Positions 10,336 through 16,931 of a DNA stretch of 16,931 bases are shown piece after piece (the first letter of the stretch is position 1; each line of letters starts with the position of its first letter). Source of the stretch: Spirogloea muscicola (taxonomy: Eukaryota > Streptophyta > Zygnematophyceae > Spirogloeales > Spirogloeaceae); NCBI GenBank assembly GCA_009602725.1, contig WELB01000068.1, positions 116,809 to 133,739 of the forward strand. Direction: 5' to 3'. The position numbers and the translations under genes were made by a program. The notes beneath the pieces were generated by a model. It was given only the letters and a program-made list of their open reading frames with translations. It made no database searches and was not told where the DNA came from.

Positions 10336-13150
10336 ATGGCGCGCGCCAGCGGCGCGCCCGGCGCGGCCGCCATCGGCACGCGCATCGTCTTCGCCTTCCT
10401 CCTCTGCATGGCCGTCGGCATGACCTTCGGTGCGCCCGCCGGCATCTCGCTGCGGCGGACATGGCCTGCATGGCATCCTCCCTCGCTCGCGCCCATCGCT
10501 GACCGCCCGTCGTCCTCCTCGCGACGCGCGCGAGCGCCGCAGCGGCGGTCCTCCAGCTCTCGACGCTCGGGCCTTTTGAGGACAGCACTGGTGAGCCGTC
10601 TCGTTGGGGACTCCGCCGTGGCCTTGAGCCGGTGCCGCGGCCTCTGGCATCGAGCGCGCCGCTGATAATCCCACGGGGCCGGCTGCTGCGGCGCTCCCGC
10701 AGAGCTGCGGCGCGGCTACTCCTCGCGCGGCCGCGCGCTGGGGGAGAGCATCCAGAGTGTCGCCGGTGAGGCGCCCCTTGCTCCGCCTCCAGTCTCTGGG
10801 CCTGCTAAGGCTCCGGCGTCCTTGACTGTGACGCCGGTTTGATTCTGGAGCATCGCAGACGGCGGCATTGCTTTCAGCAAGCACGTGCCGCGCAAGAGCA
10901 CCGGAGCCGCTCTTCCACTTGCAGGTCCGCTGTTCAATTCTCGCCTCCTCCCCTCCCTCCTCCTCCCCCTCGGGGTCTCCTTTACGCCCTTTCCGTTGGC
11001 GTTGCACTCGAGGCGCCACCACGGCAGCCCGCTTAACGTAACCCATGTTAGTAAGTCTGGCGCTTGGCTTGCACGTCAAGGCTCTGACGCTCTGGCACTC
11101 TTGCTGCTGCAGACTTGCCCTGGTCCAATGACACAGAAGCGCAGGTTCTACGGGTCGGCCTTGTGAGAACATCGCGCCGACTCCTCAGGTCCTTCCCGTG
11201 CATGCTGCCAGCTATGAGCCGGCGGTCTTGGCACGACCCAGCTGACTCGTCCTGCCGTGGCTCGCCATGGCGCTTTTGAGCATGCCGCAGGTGAAGCCGG
11301 AGGTCGTGAGCTGGTCGCCGCGCGTCGTTGTCTACCACAGCTTCCTCAGCAAGACAGTGAGCTTCTCTCCGCACCATCCTGCCCTTCTCTCCTCCGCTCT
11401 TCCTCTCTGCTCTCTCCTCGTCCGTACCTTCCTCCCTGGCTTCACAAGAATGCCCCTTGCTCAAGTCAAGCCAGACTTACAGTGGCCGTGCAAGTGTGGC
11501 ATTCATACCCTGCCGACAGGAGTGCGAGCAGCTGCTGGGGCTAGCGCGACCGCGTCTTGAGAAGTCGACGGTGGTGGACGTCTCCACGGGCATGGTGCAC
11601 CAACTTGCTACTTGTCTATCGTATATGGGCTGAGCTGAGCTGGCCAACAGTAGCACTTTCCCCATGGTCATTGATATCACTGCACTACTTGTGCACCACC
11701 AATCTGATGGTCTGGTCTTGCCTACTGGCAGGGAGTACACAGCAAGGTGCGGACAAGCTCTGGCATGTTCCTGACTGATGACGACCGTCTTCTGCCGTTT
11801 GTGCGAGTGAGCTGCTTCACAACCCAGCTGCAGCTGTAGTTGCTGTGTGTTGCCTTGCCCCGTGGTGAGCCATTGTGGACCTCAGCCCCTGCTGCTGGGA
11901 GCATGCGCAGGACATTGAGAAGCGGATTGCGGCCTACTCAATGATTCCTGTGGAGAACGGGGAGCTCCTACAGGTCCTTCGGTAAGCATGGCCGATCATA
12001 CAAGACTAACAAGACGACTGACTTTCCCTGCCACTGGGCGCCGAGTTTGTCATAGCACCTCTGACACTGGCCAGCAAGGGCCTGCTGTGTGGCGGGGATG
12101 GCATGCAGGTACGAGCCGGGGCAATACTACCTACCCCACCCTGACTTTTTCTCGCAGGGTGACAAGGCAAGCATGCTCGCTGATTGCATCTCTCCTCATG
12201 CTACTTGTCAAGGTAGTAGACCAGGAGGTTATGCTGAGAAGAGTATGTAAGTTCTGTGTAGTTGAGTAGTGTGTTACCAGTCCAAAGCAGAGCATGTGCC
12301 GCAGATTTGGCGCAGGTTTCCTCCATGCTAATATGTAGACGTCTCTTTATAGCCAACTAAGAGCATTCCTGAAACTTAAAGAGGTTGAGCCAGCCACAGC
12401 ATGGCGTCATTGAGTGCAACAGCACTCAATGATCACGAATTATTATCACGTCTCTGCATTGATTGACCAGCTGGATGTGCTCGTTATGCTTGATGTGCTC
12501 ACATTGTGCCTGGGGCTTGCTTGGCCGTGCAGTACAACTTGGAACGCGGCGGGCAGCGCATTGCCACGCTGCTCATGTACCTGACAGACAACGTGGAGGG
12601 TGGCGAGACCATCTTTCCGGATGTTAGCTCCGTCATAAGGCCCCCAATGACTCGCTTGCTCAAGTGCAGTGAATGCATTACAATATAGGTGTGCTTGAGC
12701 GAGCCTTTGCTGTCCTAAAGTTTGGCATGCTGCTGCGGACTGGCATGTGCTGGGGACCTGGATTGCGGCGACATGGCAGGCTGGTGATGGAACGCAAAAG
12801 TGTTGGTGCGGCGGGGAGCTGAAGCCAGGTGTATGCGTGAAGCCGGTGATGGGCAATGCTGTCCTCTTTTGGAGCATGGTGCGCTATCTCTCATAAACCT
12901 TCAGTGGTGCTGGCTGTGACACCCTGTACGAGCAACACGGCAGCTCGCTCTCGCTTCACCAGTGAGATTAGTTGCCCACATCGGTCACTGCTAATAGAGG
13001 AGCTTGTAGCCTGACGATGCATTGATTTAATGTTTGTTGCAGGGCCTGAATGGGGACGCGGATATCAAAAGCATGCACGGCGGGTGCAGCGTGATCAAGG
13101 GCGAGAAGTGGTCTTCTACCAAGTGGATGCGAGAAGCCGAATTCCACTGA
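10336..13150 (+). CDS. P4H: Prolyl 4-hydroxylase (plant type, 2-oxoglutarate/Fe(II) dioxygenase), 11 exons
   Basis: Hydroxylates peptidyl proline using O2, 2-oxoglutarate and Fe(II), probably in the ER/Golgi for cell-wall glycoproteins. Exons: 10336-10429, 10703-10765, 11113-11162, 11291-11356, 11520-11594, 11732-11806, 11911-11981, 12109-12166, 12533-12622, 12780-12878, 13043-13150. Phases agree throughout, giving 282 codons plus stop, a usual plant P4H length. Residues about 14-31 (TRIVFAFLLCMAVGMTF after basic residues) form a signal anchor for a type II membrane protein. Then VKPEVVSWSPRVVVYHSFLS (70-89), PRLEKSTVVDVSTGM, VRTSSGMFL, IPVENGELLQVLRYEPGQYY, the iron pair H175 and D177 in PHPDFF, GGQRIATLLMYLTDNVEGGE, CVKPVMGNAVLFWSM, distal iron ligand H259 (SMHGGC) and oxoglutarate-binding K269 (GEKWSSTKWM). 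The active site appears intact. The start context GCGGCCATGG is strong. The intron at 12167-12532 appears to be GC-AG. No ShK-type C-terminal domain follows. The exact substrate is inferred. Confidence 0.94.
12167..12532 (+). other. Apparent GC-AG intron in P4H
   Basis: The preceding exon reads HPDFFSQGDK and ends AAG|GCAAGC, matching the consensus of GC donors (AG|GCAAGT). The intron ends CCGTGCAG before TACAACTTGG. Only this donor keeps frame with the next exon. The nearby GT at 12159-12160 (CAGG|GTGACA) would shift the frame. Confidence 0.7.
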
Positions 13151-13824
13151 CAAGACATTGTAGCAACTTGTGTGTCCTTCTGAGAGGGCTGTGAAACGAG
13201 TGCTGCAATCTGCGCTTGGGTGGCCTGAATCACGCAAGTGGGGAGCAATTTTGAAGCACTTGTATGCTTCTTAAGCATTGAAGGCTTCTCGTCAAAACAA
13301 GCACGAGCTGTGGCAGCCGCAGGCATGAGCGACGGTGCCCTTGCAGGAGCGGCGTGGCCCTCATGGCCCGCCTCCTGTTCTGTGGCTGCCTTGCTCGATT
13401 GGAGCTAGCATATCCTTCCCTATCACCCTGGCGTGATATGGAAGTGGGTGTTTCAATCACGGTATCAGCCTCCATGTGCAAGCTCTTGTTGACTGCTAGC
13501 TTTGAGCAAGTTCAACCCCTTGCTGTTGCTAGCCCCAATCAAGCGGCAAGTGACAGCCATCTTCCTCCGCCCCACTTGAGAAGCCCAGATAGAACACCTG
13601 ATAATTTCTTATTCTTCACGGATTCGGGAGATCTCTCTTTTTCACTCTGCAGTGGCAAAACAGATGCGTTTCACGCCCATTGGCTCTCGACCACAATCCT
13701 ACCGCCCGACACTTGCAGGATGAAACTGGATTGTCCTTGTTGCCCATCTGGTTGTCTTCAGACGGGATATAAACACCGTCTCCATGTTGTCAGGCGCGGA
13801 GGCTAAGTAACCCCAGGAAGAGTG

Positions 13825-13990
13825 CCTAGGGTTTGAGATTAGGCTGTTGTCTGTACGACATAGGGGGTGGAGGGCTACTGAGACGAGATCGGGAATTAAT
13901 GAGCACAATAGCAGCTGTGTACGTATTAGAATGGCTTGGCGTTGACTAAACCCTAAACCCCTAAATCCCTAAACCTAAGTCCTAAAATCC
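13825..13990. repeat. Third pair of inverted telomere-like tracts
   Basis: A short G-rich piece (13825-13844: CCTAGGGTTTGAGATTAGG) is followed about 100 bases later by a clearer C-rich tract (13946-13990: CTAAACCCTAAACCCCTAAA, then TCCCTAAACCTAAGTCC). The C-rich tract is the best CCCTAAA match in the window. The order is G-rich then C-rich, as in the MITE. Confidence 0.75.
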
Positions 13991-14635
13991 ACTAAGCGTG
14001 TCTGAGACAGAGTAAAGGGGCTACCTACGCAGGAGGTGCCCGGGATGGTCGCGTCGCCAGAGGCAGGTGTTACGAACACTCAGGGCACCGCGACATGGTC
14101 GTGCACTTGCCTTCTTGGTGTGACCACAGAAGTGTCATCGAAGCACGAGCACAGTCTCTGGAAAGGATAAAATCAGACTCATAAGAGCTACTCTTATAGA
14201 CACCAGTAGTAAGCGATGTGTCCACCACACGATTCCCCCCTTGAGGAGGCCATGTCACACTCCATTTCTGGCTTCATGCAGGATGTGCCCAAAGCCTTTC
14301 TTGGCCGGGTTCACCAGCCACCTATATGAAACTGGCCAGAGCCTTCTGGTGACTCGGTAGGGTCCACACTGAGGTGATGCTAGCTAAGCTGAGGATCCAG
14401 TCTTCTTGATGTGGCATGGAGTGTCTGAGGCTCCCTTGTTCAAACACCTCATTTGGAGTTGTCGGTTTTATGTGGATCGAAACAAAAACCCGTTGCTCGC
14501 TTGCTTTGAAACGAGGAAGATGAGTAAGGGTATGGCTGTGAGAGGGCAGCCCTAGGAAGAGCTGCTTCTTACAACGGAGGAAACGATCAGGCTCACTATT
14601 TCGACATGCTTCGCTCTGTGGCACTTCCAGCTCTT

Positions 14636-16052
14636 TGGACAATGTCCATACTTCGTCGGGCTGGCCTTTCCAGCCACCGCAACCTTGTCAAATACTCTCT
14701 CCTACTTGTGACATTATTCTCTTCTACAAAGGGCTGCTACCCAGGGGTCAATGAGCTTCTATTGGCTGTGGCCGCTTGCATAGTTGTGTGGACTTCGGCA
14801 CTTCTCGGCCAGTTGGACCTTGTTCATTCTTTATCTGGCTTGACCACTCATATAGACATCGCCTTCTACTGGAAGCGTCTAATTTCTTTGGAAGAGCCAC
14901 AATCCCTTCAACGTGTTGAACATGAACAAGGTCCAAAGGGCCGAAAGGCGCCAAAAGCACACAGCTATGCAGGAGACTACAGCGAATGGGAGCTAAGAAT
15001 CCCGAGTCAGCAGCCGCAAGTCGGAGTAACCTGCAGCACCCTGACGAGACCCAGAAGTAGCAGCCAAAGGTCATTCTCAGAAGTAGCAGCGTGGCCTGCC
15101 GGCAAGTGCACTACGTGAGCCTGGTAACGTTGGAAGATTCTTCCAGTAGAGGGCGATGGCTGATCGTCCAGCTCAGAATGAACAAAGTTGCAAGGGCCAG
15201 ATAAGCTTACAAGAAGAAGCAGCTTATAAATCTAAGGCAATGGCTGTGAGAAGAAGAAGTGGCACTCCCAATGGGGGCAAGGGCTGCGAAAAGCCAGCCC
15301 AAAAAGAATTTACAAAGGTTCAGAGGGGCCTAAGAGCGGTGAGCAGCTACAAAGGGGCCTGAGGATGCTATGGTAAAACAGGGGGAGGATGGATCACTCA
15401 GTAAGTACGGGTGAGGAGCCTCAGATCCGACAGACTAGCTGCCGGGAAGCTATCACCCTGACGAAAGCCAGAGCCCGCAGCGAGAAGAAAGTGCTCGCCC
15501 ATTGAAAATAGGGGCTGGAACAACCAGCCCGAAAAAGAATGAACAGAGTACGAGAAGGGGGCCAGGGGAAGCGCTAAGTAACAGAAACAAAGCTGCTACG
15601 AGACACTCAGTAACCCCTGCTAAGCAGCCGCAGATCAGAGATGCGAGAGGACGGCCAGCTCGCAGATGCAGAGCGTGGGCCATGGACCGCTGCAGGGATA
15701 CAGAGAGGCGCATCCGATATACCTGAGCCCACGAGCCCGCGGCGTTGAAGTCGGCTGGCTCGCCGCGTCTGCGGGACACAGCCCGCCGCGCAAGCCTAGC
15801 CAAGAGAAGAAGGTGGCCAGCAAAGCCAGCCCAGAAAGAATGGACAATGTCAAAAGCCGAAAAAAAAAACATCAACACACAGCTAGGCAGCTAGAGAATA
15901 AGACACGACGAAGTCACAGGAAGCTCAATACCCGGGTGAGCAACATCAGGTCGGAGTAGCTCGACGTGAGAGGCCAGCCCAAGGAATGTACAGGGCTAAA
16001 AGCACACAGCGTTGCAAGGAAATGACACCATCTATGGGCGAGCACTTCTTCT
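14636..16052. repeat. Family of diverged ~60-bp repeats in both orientations
   Basis: A unit with approximate consensus CCAGCCCRAAAAGAATG, then AACAAGGTCCAAAGGGCCGAAAG, then AAAAGCACACAGCTATGCAAGG recurs, in part or whole, about eight times: 14636-14670 and 14780-14845 on the minus strand; about 14905-14985, 15165-15210, 15293-15360, 15528-15570, 15822-15850 and 15970-16020 on the plus strand. Spacing is irregular, about 100-300 bp. Copies are degenerate, so the family is old or fast-evolving. It may be the remains of a transposable element with internal subrepeats; no coding region is seen. Confidence 0.6.
14780..14985. repeat. Imperfect inverted repeat (~65-bp arms) in the repeat field
   Basis: The complement of 14780-14845 (AATGAACAAGGTCCAACTGG, then CCGAGAAGTGCC and CACACAACTATGCAAG) aligns with 14921-14985 (CATGAACAAGGTCCAAAGGG, then CCGAAAGGCGCC and CACACAGCTATGCAGG). 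The arms face each other across about 75 bp and could form a stem-loop. They are two copies of the repeat family above. Confidence 0.65.
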
Positions 16053-16080
16053 TGTTGCAAGGAGATGACAACATTCCAAC

Positions 16081-16931
16081 GACGTCAAGTTGAACGGCCC
16101 GGGAACGGGGTGGCCGTTCCCGGGTCGTCCCGTGGGGCCGGCTCCGTCGCCGGCCGGAGCACTGGCGGCGCGCCACGTCGGCCGACAGCCCCACTTGGCA
16201 CGTGCCCGGCAGCACGAGGCGCAGATCCAATCATTCGGCATCGCATCGGCGCCGTCCGTGCGGGCGCATCGGACGGCGCAGAGGCCCCCATCAGATGATT
16301 GCCAGGGAGGTCGTCGCTTTGTCGTCTAGCGGGGGAGGCGCCGCGCGGCGCGGCGCAAGCTCCGGGCCCGCCGGGGCCGTGGCGGCCATGCGCGCCGAGC
16401 CGCGCCACGTCAGCCCTTCTGCCACGTGGCGCGCGCCCGCCAGCCCGGCAGCCCGCCGGCGCGAATGATTGGGCGGGGGGCAACCCCGGAGTGGGGCGTA
16501 ACTGCTCGCTAACAGTTTATTAATGGCCCACTAACCGCCGCCGTTTTTGGCCAGACAGTTAGTGCTCGGCCCCGCCATGGACGGCTCCGATCCCGCCTTG
16601 GCGGCATCGACGGCACTGAAGGCGCGGTGCGACCCCCGTCGGCGGTTCCCGACGGCAGGGATGGAGATGCGTTACGGCGGTGATGGAAGTGCGTTAGCGC
16701 CAGCGGGCGGGACAAGCGGGTGGGGGCCGCGCGCGGATCATTGACGGGGGTACGGAGGAGGGAGGGAAGGGGGCGCGGTCGGGCGAGGGGGCTGGTAACG
16801 TCACCGTGTGTTCCCGGGGAGAGGGAGAGAAGGGGAAGGGGCCCAGCCGCCAGCCCACCCCCCTCCTCACCCCCCTCCTCCGCCGGGCCCCAGCTGCCCT
16901 CCGCCCCCCCCCCCTCCGCGGCGGCGGCGGC
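16081..16931. promoter_or_regulatory. GC-rich region with ACGT-core boxes, possible promoter of a gene to the right
   Basis: Base composition rises sharply after 16081. ACGT-core motifs of the bZIP/bHLH type are at 16081-16086 (GACGTC), 16173-16179 (CCACGTC), 16199-16204 (CACGTG), 16405-16412 (CCACGTCA), 16423-16428 (CACGTG, in GCCACGTGGC) and 16798-16803 (ACGTCA). A reverse CCAAT (ATTGG) is near 16467. The right end has G-rich runs (16745-16830), then pyrimidine-rich DNA and a GGC run cut by the edge. No coding frame here resembles a known protein. Promoter function is inferred. Confidence 0.4.
16098..16124. other. Perfect 11-bp GC-rich hairpin
   Basis: CCCGGGAACGG (16098-16108) pairs with CCGTTCCCGGG (16114-16124) around a five-base loop. 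It sits at the boundary between the repeat field and the GC-rich region. There is no T-tract and no neighbouring coding end. It might be a transposon end, a protein-binding palindrome or chance. Confidence 0.7.

Larger units (their letters stand above)
13151..16080. other. Gene-free region downstream of P4H, repeat-rich
   Basis: About 2.9 kb without a recognisable gene. The longest frames (13354-13806 plus, 14322-14642 minus, 14606-15118 plus, 15453-15878 minus) match no family I know. The last two overlap repeat units that recur in other frames and on both strands, which argues against coding. The P4H 3' untranslated region must occupy the left edge. Structure present: telomere-like tracts at 13825-13990 and the repeat family at 14636-16052. 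Confidence 0.6.

Noticed and set aside
10180-11172. 330-codon minus-strand frame opposite P4H
   Set aside because: It is an antisense shadow of GC-rich P4H exons and introns, with Arg/Ala-rich low-complexity composition and no recognisable domain.
13354-13806. 150-codon frame just after P4H, considered as a P4H C-terminal extension
   Set aside because: The P4H frame ends at 13150 with the normal family C-terminus. This frame has no cysteine pattern of a ShK domain and no in-phase splice link.
14606-15118. 170-codon frame with a hydrophobic stretch
   Set aside because: It spans two oppositely oriented repeat copies and non-repeat DNA, has no recognised homology, and related repeat copies are read in other frames elsewhere.
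16085-16483. Minus-strand Ala/Arg/Gly-rich frame
   Set aside because: Typical of high-GC non-coding DNA. Several overlapping frames on both strands are equally open and none has a domain.
1-16931. Search for CRISPR arrays, rRNA genes, prokaryotic operons and viral replication genes
   Set aside because: No regularly spaced identical repeats, no rRNA-like conserved segments and no bacterial-style gene arrangement were seen. The window is clearly intron-bearing nuclear DNA.

Overview
This is nuclear DNA of a green-lineage eukaryote, most likely a chlorophyte green alga. All three genes are intron-rich, with GT-AG introns mostly 100-400 nt long and many exons of only 47-130 nt. The Na+/H+ exchanger is of the plant vacuolar type. 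Telomere-like tracts follow the plant/Chlorella unit TTTAGGG, and CCG/GGC trinucleotide runs are common. Assignment to a particular algal class is inference. Few coding exons match a whole open reading frame, so I built the gene models by joining short exons with consistent splice phase and matching them to remembered protein families.

Layout: (1) 1-2406, plus strand: proteasome alpha-6 subunit (PAA1/PSMA6 type), 5' end cut off by the window edge, eight exons visible. (2) 2407-3181: intergenic DNA between convergent genes, with a diverged 70-bp-period duplication. (3) 7603-3182, minus strand: complete 15-exon Na+(K+)/H+ antiporter of the plant NHX class I type, 539 codons. (4) 7604-10335: about 2.7 kb between the divergent NHX and P4H genes, with a GC-rich patch, a 421-bp MITE-like element with 23-bp inverted termini, and a CCG/GGC hairpin containing the single undetermined base. 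(5) 10336-13150, plus strand: complete 11-exon prolyl 4-hydroxylase, 282 codons, with one apparent GC-AG intron. (6) 13151-16080: no gene recognised; palindromic telomere-like tracts and a family of diverged repeats in both orientations. (7) 16081-16931: very GC-rich DNA with an 11-bp perfect hairpin and several ACGT-core boxes, possibly the regulatory region of a gene beyond the right edge.

The three genes are ordinary eukaryotic housekeeping or physiology genes: protein degradation, vacuolar/endosomal ion and pH homeostasis, and hydroxyproline formation in secreted glycoproteins. Nothing suggests that they form a pathway. I found no CRISPR array, bacterial-type operon, rRNA or convincing tRNA. 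The unusual material is in the non-coding DNA: head-to-head telomere-like tracts at three places (one inside a MITE), a possible poison exon in the proteasome gene, a GC-AG intron in the P4H gene, and the repeat field downstream of P4H.
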